DNA of 64,000 nucleotides from Tremella fuciformis (GCA_032768795.1 CP136496.1:2232001-2296000), one strand, 5' to 3'; positions 35,263 through 44,736 are shown, numbered from the stretch's first letter. Numbers and translations: made by a program. The notes: a model not told the origin generated them from the letters alone.

Positions 35263-36537
35263 ATGAGTGCTTCCACTCGCCAACTACGGTCGCATGTCGA
35301 CCCGGACTCGGAGGACCTCGACACTCCTACGGAGGTTGAGGAACTCCGACGTCAGATACTCGAGCTTCGCCAAGCCAAGGAGCAGAGCGACTCGGCCCTA
35401 GCGGCCGCCCGTCTCGCATTGGCCGAACGGGCCACCCCGGCAACCACTCATCACACGGGAGCCGCGCAAGGTATACCCCTGGAAGAGATCACGGACACGG
35501 ATCTCGACCACGACCACTCGCCGCTCGAGTCCGCTCAGAGGATTTCGAACGCGACGAGATCCTTCAAGGTGAACCCCCCAGATGAATATCACGGTGACCG
35601 CGATAAGCTACCGCAATACATTACCCAGGTACGAATGTACCTTAGCATGCAAGGCGGTGGCCTGGACTCGCGGAGGCAAGTCATTTGGGCGGCATCCTAC
35701 CTACGGGGAAATGCCCTTCGTTGGTGGGAACCGTACTTCAACAGGCCGAAAATCGAACAACCCCTTTTTTGCTCCGACTTGGACCATTTCATTTCCGAGT
35801 TACAGGACATGTTCGGCGACCCGGATAGACACCGAATTGCGGTGCAGCGACTCAAGAAACTGTCGCAAACCCGCACGGTCTCAGAATACTATGCACGATT
35901 CCTGGCGATCTCAGCCGATGTGGAGTATGAGGACCGTAGCCTACGAGACATGTTCGAGTCGGGTCTGCGACCCGAGATCCGCCTGGCCATAGCGAATCGC
36001 GAGCACGAGCCCAGATCCCTAAAAGAGCTGGCGGACGTAGCGATTCGTCTCAATGTACAGCAGGACAGTGTCCGCAACAACTTGCTGCAGCGCGAGCCGG
36101 AGCGAGCTACCTCGAAAAGGTTCGGCGAGGCGCCGGCGACAACTCACTCTCGCGACCGCGCCGACAGACCTTCGAGGGACTACGTTCGATCCCCGAATCC
36201 GCCCTCTCGACCCCCGACCAACCAGAGATATCGGAAGGACGACGGGCACTCGAGGGGTAGGATCTCGCCCAGCGAAAGACAGCGACGGATGGACAAAAAC
36301 CTGTGTCTATACTGTGAGAGCCCGGATCACATTGTAGCCAACTGCCCCACGGCCCCGAAAACGCGAGCTCCTCGAAACAGCCCCGCATCGGGGGCGAACG
36401 CAGTCCGCCTCAATGGTATTAGACACGAATCACCGAATGCGAACGCCAACCTCGATCATACGAAATTCGACAAAGACGATTGGGAAAACAAGTTGGCGTA
36501 CCCCAGCCCCGCGGCGGCGAGGTACGCCTCAGCGTGA
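35263..36537 (+). CDS. Gag polyprotein with zinc knuckle
   Basis: 424 residues from the ATG at 35263 (MSASTRQ); an upstream TTG is not used. Residues 30-75 form a leucine/glutamate-rich coiled coil (VEELRRQILELRQAKEQ). The core has the retrotransposon Gag fold signature with ASYLRGNALRWWEPYF and SDLDHFISELQDMFGD, and later LKKLSQTRTVSEYYARF. A CCHC knuckle, CLYCESPDHIVANC, lies at about residues 347-360 and should bind the genomic RNA. The C-terminal 50 residues overlap pol. The protein forms the particle. The pol frame is -1 relative to gag. Confidence 0.93.
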   Translation: MSASTRQLRSHVDPDSEDLDTPTEVEELRRQILELRQAKEQSDSALAAARLALAERATPATTHHTGAAQGIPLEEITDTDLDHDHSPLESAQRISNATRSFKVNPPDEYHGDRDKLPQYITQVRMYLSMQGGGLDSRRQVIWAASYLRGNALRWWEPYFNRPKIEQPLFCSDLDHFISELQDMFGDPDRHRIAVQRLKKLSQTRTVSEYYARFLAISADVEYEDRSLRDMFESGLRPEIRLAIANREHEPRSLKELADVAIRLNVQQDSVRNNLLQREPERATSKRFGEAPATTHSRDRADRPSRDYVRSPNPPSRPPTNQRYRKDDGHSRGRISPSERQRRMDKNLCLYCESPDHIVANCPTAPKTRAPRNSPASGANAVRLNGIRHESPNANANLDHTKFDKDDWENKLAYPSPAAARYASA

Positions 36538-39500
36538 CCGCCACCTTCGCCGCACTCCCAATCTCGACGCCAGCTATTCCTGATACCCCAGACCTTTTCC
36601 ATATACCTGTCGCGATCGCAAACAAACAATCACTAGTCTCCCGAGCGCTGCTCGACACCGGGGCCTCCCGGAACTTTATAGAGAAAACCTACGCCATCGA
36701 GTCGAAACTCGAATTGCGCCCTTCTAGAATCAAACAGACCCTACGATTAGCGGATGGCTCCCGCAGCGCTATCGAACAAGAGGTTACCCTCACCCTCTTG
36801 CTAGGGGAAGGGTTCCAGCCTTACACAGCTACATTTCTGGTCGCCAGACTAGATGTGGGCCCCATCATCCTTGGGGCGCCATTCTTCAAAGAAGTCAAGC
36901 CAACGCTCGACTGGGATAACCTGGCCATTCAACCTCCTCCCTCGAGATCACACCAGGGCAAGTCGGGAAAACTAAAAGCAATCTCCCTCATCTCGGCCGA
37001 GGCATTCGAACAGATTACGGACGAACCCAAGGGGGCGATCTACCTACGAGCCATCTCCGTGGACCCACCTCGGATGGAGGAAGTGGTACCTACGGAATAC
37101 CACGAGTTCCTGGATGTCTTCTCGGAGTCGGAGGCCACCAAGCTACCTCCTCATAGGCCTTTCAACCACCGCATCCCGCTACTCGACGGCGCTGAGCCGA
37201 CATTCGGCCCGATCTACTCGCTGTCCGTGACCGAACAGGAGGCCCTCCGAGACTACTTGGATACGAACCTCAAGAAAGGCTTTATCGTACCTTCGGAGTC
37301 GCCAGCGGCCTCGCCAATTTTATTCGTAAAGAAGAAAGACGGATCCTTACGCCTCTGCGTGGACTACCGCAAGTTGAATAACATAACCGTCAAGAACCGT
37401 TATCCCCTACCGTTGATCGGAGATCTACTAGACCAACTCCGTGCGGCCACTATCTACTCAAAAATAGACCTACGTGGCGCGTACAACCTCCTCCGGATCG
37501 CCGCCGGGGAAGAATGGAAAACCGCATTCAGAACTCGGTTCGGGCTGTTCGAGTACCGAGTGATGCCATTCGGCCTCACGAATGCCCCAGCCTCATTCCA
37601 ACACTTGATGAACCACATATTCCGCGATGTGCTGGACATTTTCGTCATAGTCTATCTGGACGACATACTTATCTTCTCGAAGTCACGGAGCGAGCACGAG
37701 AGGCACGTCAAAGAAGTCCTACAACAACTGCGGAAATTCGAACTGTTCGCAAAACACGACAAGTGCCAGTTCCATACCGACTCCGTAGAGTTCCTGGGCT
37801 ACATCATCGACCCGAAGGGCGTATCGATGGACCCGAACAAGGTGCGAGCGGTGTCGGCATGGCCAGCACCTCGGAACGTCAAGGAAGTCCAATCCTTCCT
37901 GGGTTTTGCAAACTTCTATCGAAGGTTCATAGCAGGGTTCGCCAAGGTAGCTAAGCCACTGCACGAACTCACTCGGAAGTCGACCCCGTTCTCCTGGTCG
38001 GAACCGCACCAGGCGGCGTTCGACCTGCTCAAGACGAAAATGACGACCGGACCCGTCCTGAAACACTATGACCCAGACCAGGAATGCGTGGTAGAGACCG
38101 ACGCGTCCGATTTCGCGATCGGGGCAGTCATATCCCAGAAAGACGGGGAGAATGGGCTGCGCCCAGTCGCATATTCGAGTCGAGTCATGTCGCGAGCCGA
38201 GTTGAACTACCCGATACACGACAAGGAATTCTTGGCAATCGTGTACGCTTTCAAGGAATGGCGACACTACCTGGAAGGTGCCCGACACCGGACACAAGTG
38301 CTCACCGACCACCGCAGCCTGGAAACCTTCTTGTCAACCAAGCAACTGACCCGACGACAGGCACGATGGGCAGAGATGATGGCAGACTTCAACTTCGAGA
38401 TCTCCTATCGTTCGGGGAAGCAAAGTACTAAACCGGACGCCCTCAGTCGAAGACCGGATTACCTCCCCACCGACTCGACAGCCACGAGCCTGTCTCAGGA
38501 ACTCAACGGACACAATTTCCGACCGCTCCTGTCCTCAGAACAGTTGCTACTCTCCCTACAAGTACAGCTGCTGGGCAAGACGCCGTCCGACTTGTACGAA
38601 GGGGACGACGAGCTAGGATCATTGATCGCGGACGGAAAAGTAACCCAAGACACGCAAGGATACTATAGACACTCGAAAGCATACTACTGTCCCTCGAAGT
38701 CTCGGACAGAGGTCATCGAGGCACATCACGATATAGTCTCGGCCGGTCACCCTGGACCCCGAAAGACTTATCAGGCAATTAGGCAACACTGGTGGTGGCC
38801 GAACATCAAGACGGATGTAGAGAAATCTGCGGCGGAGTGCGAGAAGTGCCAAAGAAACAAGCCCTCGAGACAGAAACCGTACGGCCTCCTTCGACCGCTC
38901 GAACCGCCACTACGACCATGGGCAGACCTGTCTGTGGACTTCATAGTCGACCTGCCCACCTCGAATACCTACGACTCCATCATGGTTGTCGTGGATCGCT
39001 TCTCGAAGATGGCAGTATTCGCGCCCTGTCACAAGTCGATCACCGCTAAAGGAATGTCCGAAATCTTCACGGATAGAGTATATACTCGTTTCGGCATACC
39101 CGACAGCATAGTGTCGGATCGTGGGAGTCTGTTCGTATCCAAATTCTGGAAAGCCTTCTGCCAAGGCCTAGGAACCAACCTGCGCTACTCGACAGCATAC
39201 CACCCACAAACAGACGGACAAACCGAGAGAACGAACCAGTGGCTGGAACAGTACCTACGCAACTATGTGAACCTCGAACAAGACAATTGGGTGCCCCTAC
39301 TGCCGCACGCGGAGTTCTGCTACAATAGCACGCACCACGCCTCGCTGGGTATGAGCCCCCTGGAGGCCTACACCGGGAGAGCATATCGTACGACCCTAGT
39401 CGATCCGCCAGGAGACCTGTCCGACCTGCAAGTTCCAGCAGCCGCCGACCGGGTTCAGCAGCTAGAACAGCTGCACCATCGAATACGAGGGAACTTGCTC

Positions 39501-40076
39501 AGAGCCCAAGAAGGGTGGAAGAAGCAATATGATAAGCGTCGACGTACACCGGACTTCCAAGTAGGGGACAAAGTCTGGCTAAATGGCAAGAACTTGCGCA
39601 CGCTCCGTCCGACTAGGAAATTCGACCACCGTCACGTAGGACCGTACTCCATACTAGAAAGGATAAACGAGAACGCATATAAACTGGACCTGCCTCCGGA
39701 ATTGGTCGCCAATCGAGTTCACCCAGTCTTCAACGTAGAGCTCTTGTCGCACGTTCGTGGGGCTCGAGTCGAAGCGCAACCCGCGCTGGTCGCTCCGCCA
39801 CCAGCCCCACACACTAGCGAGGAGGAGCTTTACGAAGTCGAAGGGGTACTGAAACGAGCTCGACGATCCCGGGGTAAGGCAAGACAACTCGAGGACCAGG
39901 TCCTTGTGAAATGGAAGGGGTACCAACAACCGACCTGGCAACCAACAGACTCTCTAAAGAGAGACCCGCGGTTCGAGTCGTGGATGAAGGGCATCGAGGA
40001 CAGCCAAGTCGAACCCCTAGTATCCGATGCGAAACGCATAAGGCGCGCCCCGCGCTGGAGAACGGAGTCGGCATGA
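36480..40076 (+). CDS. Pol polyprotein (PR-RT-RH-IN-chromodomain)
   Basis: An open frame of up to 1,198 codons overlapping the end of gag by at least 58 nt in the -1 frame. There is no ATG near its start, so it is presumably made by frameshifting. Domains in order: aspartic protease (LLDTGAS, about residue 60); RT with LRLCVDYRKLNNITVKNRYP, MPFGLTNAPASFQ and the catalytic YLDD (near residue 394); RNase H with VVETDASDFAIGAVIS and LTDHRSL; integrase with the HHCC finger (HxxxxxGHxG... CEKCQ), core Asp residues in SVDFIVDLP and IVSDRGS, and Glu in DGQTERTNQ; GPY/F module (GPYSILERI); and a chromodomain (YEVEGVLK...VKWKGYQQPTWQP) at the C-terminus. The chromodomain marks the chromovirus clade and may guide insertion to marked chromatin. 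Confidence 0.95.
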   Translation: MGKQVGVPQPRGGEVRLSVTATFAALPISTPAIPDTPDLFHIPVAIANKQSLVSRALLDTGASRNFIEKTYAIESKLELRPSRIKQTLRLADGSRSAIEQEVTLTLLLGEGFQPYTATFLVARLDVGPIILGAPFFKEVKPTLDWDNLAIQPPPSRSHQGKSGKLKAISLISAEAFEQITDEPKGAIYLRAISVDPPRMEEVVPTEYHEFLDVFSESEATKLPPHRPFNHRIPLLDGAEPTFGPIYSLSVTEQEALRDYLDTNLKKGFIVPSESPAASPILFVKKKDGSLRLCVDYRKLNNITVKNRYPLPLIGDLLDQLRAATIYSKIDLRGAYNLLRIAAGEEWKTAFRTRFGLFEYRVMPFGLTNAPASFQHLMNHIFRDVLDIFVIVYLDDILIFSKSRSEHERHVKEVLQQLRKFELFAKHDKCQFHTDSVEFLGYIIDPKGVSMDPNKVRAVSAWPAPRNVKEVQSFLGFANFYRRFIAGFAKVAKPLHELTRKSTPFSWSEPHQAAFDLLKTKMTTGPVLKHYDPDQECVVETDASDFAIGAVISQKDGENGLRPVAYSSRVMSRAELNYPIHDKEFLAIVYAFKEWRHYLEGARHRTQVLTDHRSLETFLSTKQLTRRQARWAEMMADFNFEISYRSGKQSTKPDALSRRPDYLPTDSTATSLSQELNGHNFRPLLSSEQLLLSLQVQLLGKTPSDLYEGDDELGSLIADGKVTQDTQGYYRHSKAYYCPSKSRTEVIEAHHDIVSAGHPGPRKTYQAIRQHWWWPNIKTDVEKSAAECEKCQRNKPSRQKPYGLLRPLEPPLRPWADLSVDFIVDLPTSNTYDSIMVVVDRFSKMAVFAPCHKSITAKGMSEIFTDRVYTRFGIPDSIVSDRGSLFVSKFWKAFCQGLGTNLRYSTAYHPQTDGQTERTNQWLEQYLRNYVNLEQDNWVPLLPHAEFCYNSTHHASLGMSPLEAYTGRAYRTTLVDPPGDLSDLQVPAAADRVQQLEQLHHRIRGNLLRAQEGWKKQYDKRRRTPDFQVGDKVWLNGKNLRTLRPTRKFDHRHVGPYSILERINENAYKLDLPPELVANRVHPVFNVELLSHVRGARVEAQPALVAPPPAPHTSEEELYEVEGVLKRARRSRGKARQLEDQVLVKWKGYQQPTWQPTDSLKRDPRFESWMKGIEDSQVEPLVSDAKRIRRAPRWRTESA

Positions 40077-40108
40077 GGTCTCTGCATAAAATACAACCTG
40101 GACTACAA

Positions 40109-41788
40109 TCACTTGCGGCGGCCGCGCTTCGTCTTGAGGGCGCCAAGCGCGGCGCGCTGTGGCGCCTTCGCCTCACTGGCAGTCTTCTCCTTGGTCTGCA
40201 GTCGGGTCGTGCGGTGCGGGATGTCGGATTCCGACTCGAGGGACTCAGCTCGGGCAGACAGAAGTCGAGTAACCGAGTGGTGCCGGTCGGGAGACGAGTG
40301 AATGGAGGGCGCGGGCGAGTCCTCCAATAGCCGCTTCAAACCACCCCCACCGACCACCGAGGGACCCGCAACCCCCTCCTCAGCGCCTTCGGCCATCGCG
40401 TCGTCCAAAGAGCTCCAGTCGAGTGTAGACACCAACGGAGGATCACCCGAGTCTAGCAGAGCGACTTGAGACTCGCCGCGGAATGCAGTCCGGTTCAAAT
40501 GCTGCAAGTCAGATCTCGACAAGACCAAGACGAAATCCGACTACACTTACCTGATATTTGGAGTAATTGATTCTATAGATCTCCAAGATAGCATTACGGG
40601 CCAGACCGGGTTTCGCATCTGCAAGTAGAGCTGCCGCCTGGCGGTGAATTCCTGCGATAACACCCTTACGACGAACGACCTCGTCGGCAGGGAGGACGAG
40701 TTGAGCTCGGGGCCCAAGAGCGGTGTTGGGCAAAAGGGTGCAGTGTTTCGACTTGAGCATACACCCAAGACACCTATACGTCAGCGAAAATCGAGTACGG
40801 TAAGTCGAAAACATACTTCTGCGCCACATACCGCCTACCATCGACCTCCACAACCGGGCAGACGCAGAGTAGACCCGAGTAGCCCGACATGGGAGGGCGA
40901 TTATGGGACACACAGGCTGCACAACGCTCCGCCCCCATCAGGACGCCCCACGAGCCGGAGTCAAGCGCTTCGAGGATGTTCGACCCGGTATCCGCGGTGT
41001 CGCCAGTACGAGTCGAAATGTACGACTCGATCCACGAGTAGAAGGACTCGATCCTCGAGTCGTCGTGTCCAACGACCTCCGGTTCTTTCAGCGGGTACCG
41101 ATACACGCGATTCAGACGCTTGACCACCAACTCTTCGCCTTCAACCCTCGGGAACACCCCACTAGGAGTTCGACCTGCCTTGGTCGGCGAAGGAGTAGGG
41201 ATCGGCTGACCCGGGCTCGAGTCGGGGGCCGAGCCGAACAAGTCGCTCAGACCGACCTCAGTAGCCGAAGACACGACTTTGGCAGGCGGAGATGCGGCCT
41301 TAGGGAAGCCCAAAGGGCGATGAGCATGACCCTTTTGACTAGCCGGTGTCTCGGGAATGCTGCTCGAGCCGAAGGGTGGTTGACGAGAGATAGGAGAGGG
41401 ATCCAAGATGTGTTTCTTGGGTGAGAGACGACCGATGGGAGCAAGGGGAGCCTTGAAAGGCGATTGAATAGGCGGGAATACCGACTCAGCACGAGCAGGA
41501 GTCGACTTTACGGGAGAGGAACCCTAACAGCTTAACTCGAAGTCCGTCTACTGGCATTCGACTCACGGATTTATCCCTTTCTCGACGTAAAGCCGCCTTC
41601 CCCGCAGCAACCAGCTTGTCGACCTCAAACTTGAAAATGGCATTTTCGGGCTGCGCTTCGAGGTTCTCTCGAGCGGCCTGGAGTTGAATTCGATAGTCGT
41701 CCGCCGAGGCCGTACCGAGGTACGCCTCATCGTAGGCATCTTGTATGCCCTGCTCAACATTGAATCCGGCCAGCTCGTCGTCGACCAT
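40109..41788 (-). CDS. antisense spliced accessory gene inside the Gypsy element, unknown function
   Basis: Minus-strand gene between pol and the 3' LTR. Exons 41567-41788, 40817-41523, 40551-40773 and 40109-40501 are joined by three GT-AG introns of 43, 43 and 49 nt whose phases (0, 2, 0) all fit, giving 514 residues. The N-terminal 70 residues form an acidic/leucine coiled-coil-like segment. A proline/serine-rich linker follows (PIPTPSPTKAGRTP). Next comes a cysteine-rich centre: ERCAAC, LLCVCPVV, and CLGCMLKSKHC (CX2CX6C, like half of a Zn2Cys6 cluster). The tail is basic (TKRGRRK). I recognise no family. Pol and this gene converge with a 32-bp gap. Because it is antisense, its introns cannot be removed from the element's own sense genomic RNA, which explains how spliceosomal introns persist. 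A zinc-binding, nuclear protein is my best inference. Confidence 0.75.
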
Positions 41789-41989
41789 GATGAGAACAGT
41801 ACGAAAGACGACTCAAGGAAGACGAAGTCCGGACACAACAACCAGAACAACAACTTGCATGAAAGGGTAAACAACGGCGTCTCTCGGGCTTACGGGCGTG
41901 GCATCTACCTCAACGAACCGAACACACAGTGCCAAAGGACGCAACATCGAATAAAGGATGTCAACAACCGAGGATGTCGGGTCGACATC

Positions 41990-42003
41990 AAAGAAGAGGG
42001 GGG
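41990..42003 (+). other. polypurine tract of the Gypsy element
   Basis: The run aaagaagagggggg lies 4 bases before the 3' LTR, the usual position of the plus-strand primer. The exact RNase H cut sites cannot be given. Confidence 0.8.
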
Positions 42004-42007
42004 CGAC

Positions 42008-42320
42008 TGTCAGGACTGTGGCACTGAGACTGTGGCGGAATGAGACAAGGCCAAGTGCCACACGGCCTGACTCAGCCAACCGCCCACTTGCCTCATCCGG
42101 GTGAAGTAGCCGAACTGCTAAATGCGGCACTCGGACTGTCTAGTATAGTTGAACGGTTTTCGAATACATATAGTAGACATTCGAGTAGAGAAGATCTCTA
42201 GTCGAATGTATCTCTTGTACTCTCAGTCTACTTCTAGTAACCCTACTCGATTGCATACTCCCTGCGAGGCAACCTCGACTTCCCAGCTCGACGCGGACTA
42301 TCCTACGTCCGGTCTTGACA
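42008..42320 (+). repeat. 3' LTR of the Gypsy element
   Basis: Same 313 bp as the 5' LTR with no difference that I can find by eye. Its minus strand lies 219 bp before the ATG of the antisense gene, so it is the likely source of that gene's promoter. Confidence 0.93.
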
Positions 42321-42432
42321 TGAGCTTGGGCAACGACGGAGCGGGAGCTCTGCCTTTCTGTGGTCCTGCCATAGCAGGAGCGACGAGCGCGGCGAGTAGG
42401 GCGGCAGTAGACGCGAGAGGGAAGTAGACCAT

Positions 42433-43261
42433 AGCTGAGACTCCCGTCTAGAGATGAAGTCGTCCGGAGGGGGAAGAGGGGGGGAGTTGTTGACGAGCGA
42501 AGAGGAATGAATATCTGATGCGACCAGCCCTATGTATATACATTCTGACCTGTCTTGTACCCATCCTTCGTCGTCTTCTGCCACTTGGACATGGTTGTTG
42601 TTCCGCAGGGCAAGGTACTAAGCAGGGCCAGGTGAATGTATGACCTTGTCGATCAGCCGACGGTTGGCCGTTTCAGGGCAAACCTTGTTTACTCGGGATT
42701 ACACAACGGCTCATCGGATGGACCACGAGATCATCCCAAGGTTGTTGGAACATTCGGCACCCAGTTGCTTCGAAACGTTCCTCGTCTTCGAGAACAAGTC
42801 TCTCACAAGCGCGATGCTGCGGCGCCAAGACACCACGGCATAGAAGGCTCAAGTGCATGTTGCCAGCGTCAGTAGGGCACCCTGTAAAGTTCGGCTGGAA
42901 GGAGCCGAGACCGTCCAATGTGTTATGTATCGGGCAGTGACGACCCATCGCCATATCGTCGCGGCCACCCGCTACTCCGGACGCTATTTTAAGCACTCTG
43001 ATGCCATGTGCATACTGTTGGGCAGTGTGATGCTTGGCAGGTTTGTGCTCGGAGACGGCAGCAACATCGCCACGACAGACAAACACTCAAGTGAACAGTC
43101 ATCTCTTCGACGACGGGAGGAGACTCACTCTCCTGCTCAAGATCTTCCTGACGTCGCATTGCAAGAGCATCAAAGCCTAACTAAAGGACGGTTTCCTCAC
43201 GGCGTTGATAGCTCTCTAATCAAATTTTAACCTTGTTGCCCGCCTAGATTCTCTCAATCAT
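42433..43261. other. intergenic region right of the Gypsy insertion
   Basis: This stretch should contain the promoter of the split secreted-protein gene. On the minus strand, 42525-42545 has a tatatac stretch about 100 bp upstream of its ATG. Open frames at 42673-43086 and 42853-43230 show no motif. Confidence 0.4.
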
Positions 43262-43365
43262 TTACATCTCAAATTCCATCTCAAGCCTGTCGATGCCCAA
43301 CTCGCCTTCCCGTCCGACGCTATGCTCTGCCGCACGAATCGGGTAGCCCGCATTGGGCATCGAAA
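43262..43365 (-). pseudogene. relic of a sugar-transporter C-terminus
   Basis: Minus translation gives GYPIRAAEHSV, then GELGIDRLEME and a stop at 43262-43264. It matches the end of the functional transporter at 44967 (LQVRAAEHGVV, GEIGADKIEME, stop). No transporter sequence is seen further upstream. It is a remnant of a second copy, perhaps left by unequal exchange or partial duplication. Confidence 0.6.
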
Positions 43366-43569
43366 GGGTACTGTAGCCAGCTGGCATATTGACGCGCCTA
43401 TCTAGCCTGGCGATCCACGCTGAACAAACGGGCGCCTGTTTGTGGCGCGGCCCAGCAGATCAGTTGCTCAATCACCGTCAGCGACACCACTCTGACCCTC
43501 TACTTCTAGTCACCTCTTAGGTCACGACCTCGATCAATACTACACGGCATCCGGCTCCTACGTCCAAGT
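43366..43569. other. short spacer with start of a tandem duplication
   Basis: The stretch from about 43511 is the first copy of a 165-bp unit that recurs at 43676. The second copy lies inside the following open reading frame. Confidence 0.5.
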
Positions 43570-44736
43570 ATGCGCGTCTCGCAGAGCGGGACAGATGAGC
43601 CCCAGCCGACATCATCTGCTTCTTTGGCCGGTGGCGACCGTCCGCGACGCTATTTTGATTCTCTGCGTCGTCGATCACCTCTTAGGTCACGACTTCAATC
43701 ATTACTGCACAGCATCCGGCTCCTACGTCCAAGTATGCATGTCTCGCAGAGCGGGACAGACAAGCCCCAGCCGTCATCATCTGCTCCTTTGGCCGGTGGC
43801 GACGACAAGGGCGACGGCAAGGGCGACGGCAGCGGTGCAGATAGTGTACAGCAGGCCAGCACAAGCGCTGTTAAGCCTTCATTCCCGCCGAAACCGCGCG
43901 ATGCTTCACGCCTTTCGTCCCGTCCAGAACCCAGGGCTTTTATCGTCCCACGTGCATTTCTCGCTTCTCGACCATCGCAGGATCACCATATCCCCAACGA
44001 CTCTGCGCTCGATCCGGGTGATGGCAACAGCAAGGGCGATGGCAACGGCACAGATAGTGCTCCTCAGGCCAGCACAAGCGCTTCTCATCATCCTCCAGGG
44101 CCTCTATTCCCGCCGACTCCGTTCAAACCCGATCCTGCATGGCTTCCTGTGCCTATAGGACTCGGGCCTTCGCTTGCACCGGCCTCTTCCCCTTCTCGAG
44201 CATCGCAGGATCACGATTTACCAAACGACTCTGCGCTCAATCCGGTGACAAGCACCAAATCCGCCTCGAACCATCCCCACGGCCCTCTCCTCGCCACAAC
44301 GTTTTTCCGACCCTCCACGGGCACGGATAGCTTCCCTTCAAGGGAATCGCCACTCTTGCAGTACTGGGGCACAGGGCTACTCCGGGGGATTGCCCCGTAT
44401 CTCGAGACTTCCGGCCTGGTCCCATTATCTGCATTAACCATGATCGATCTTCGTCAGATCAAACATCCGGGACATGCCGCATGTGGAGGTCGCATGGGCG
44501 GCACCTCTCAGGTTGGAGACGAACCCTACTGGGTCATCAGCATCGGCGTTCGTCCGGGTTCCATGGACAGACGCGAGGCCGCTTATTTGGCTCTCGAACT
44601 TCGGCAGCACCTGGACTCGATTCTGGCGCCACTGTTACCACGAGGGGAGACCGAACTCGACTATAATCGGGACAAGCTCCATGTGGAGGTGAGAAACCAG
44701 GTCCCGGGAGGTTTGTTTGCCAACGGTGACGGATGA
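43570..44736 (+). CDS. repeat-rich hypothetical protein (388 aa)
   Basis: A single open exon from the ATG at 43570. The N-terminal 56 residues are repeated (VSQSGTDEPQPTSS / VSQSGTDKPQPSSS), matching a 165-bp tandem DNA duplication that is a multiple of three. A second set of repeats follows: acidic glycine runs (GDGKGDGSGAD, GDGNSKGDGNGTD), QASTSA, PPGPLFPP, and PNDSALDP / PNDSALNP. The C-terminal 130 residues are not repetitive and look folded: LLRGIAPYLETSGLVP, HPGHAACGGRMGG, YWVISIGVRPGS and AAYLALELRQHLDSILAPLLP. I know no family for this part. No signal peptide. The long open frame and in-frame repeats favour a real gene; the start could also be at residue 56. Confidence 0.55.
   Translation: MRVSQSGTDEPQPTSSASLAGGDRPRRYFDSLRRRSPLRSRLQSLLHSIRLLRPSMHVSQSGTDKPQPSSSAPLAGGDDKGDGKGDGSGADSVQQASTSAVKPSFPPKPRDASRLSSRPEPRAFIVPRAFLASRPSQDHHIPNDSALDPGDGNSKGDGNGTDSAPQASTSASHHPPGPLFPPTPFKPDPAWLPVPIGLGPSLAPASSPSRASQDHDLPNDSALNPVTSTKSASNHPHGPLLATTFFRPSTGTDSFPSRESPLLQYWGTGLLRGIAPYLETSGLVPLSALTMIDLRQIKHPGHAACGGRMGGTSQVGDEPYWVISIGVRPGSMDRREAAYLALELRQHLDSILAPLLPRGETELDYNRDKLHVEVRNQVPGGLFANGDG

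Larger units (their letters stand above)
34902..42321 (+). mobile_element. full-length Ty3/Gypsy chromovirus retrotransposon
   Basis: Two direct LTRs (34902-35214 and 42008-42320; a shared T may extend each by one base) begin TGTC and end GACA and look identical base for base. Inside, in order: primer-binding site, gag, pol with protease, reverse transcriptase, RNase H, integrase and a C-terminal chromodomain, then an antisense gene and a polypurine tract. The target duplication is gagc (34898-34901 and 42322-42325), or five bases with one mismatch. Gag, pol and the antisense gene all lack stops. Identical LTRs and open frames point to a young and possibly active copy. It sits in a secreted-protein gene. 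Confidence 0.95.
34348..42432 (-). pseudogene. secreted cysteine-rich protein gene split by the Gypsy element
   Basis: The 5' part is at 42322-42432, right of the element: ATG at 42432 and a signal peptide (MVYFPLASTAALLAALVAPA). The rest is at 34348-34901, left of the element. If the element and one copy of the 4-bp target duplication are removed, the frame continues without a stop from the signal peptide into the left part. That part then shows GCADSQDR, GYTGSGGSY, a GT-AG intron, DCGASCLNDN, another intron, NECVFYESSRP and GCCNFYYG, with a stop at 34348-34350. The protein would be roughly 200 residues, exported, with paired cysteines; I do not recognise a named domain. The insertion is recent, so the intact allele may exist in other strains. 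Confidence 0.75.

Noticed and set aside
36484..36492. Frameshift heptamer GGGAAAAC
   Set aside because: In gag phase it reads TGG-GAA-AAC, which does not satisfy the XXXYYYZ rule, so I did not annotate a frameshift site.
34902..42321. A clean 5-bp target duplication for the first Gypsy element
   Set aside because: The five bases are agagc on the left and tgagc on the right. Only four (gagc) match, so I report four, noting that one mutation or an LTR longer by one T both explain it.
42673..43086. Minus-strand 137-codon frame right of the Gypsy element
   Set aside because: No motif, overlapped by open plus-strand frames. It probably reflects high GC content.
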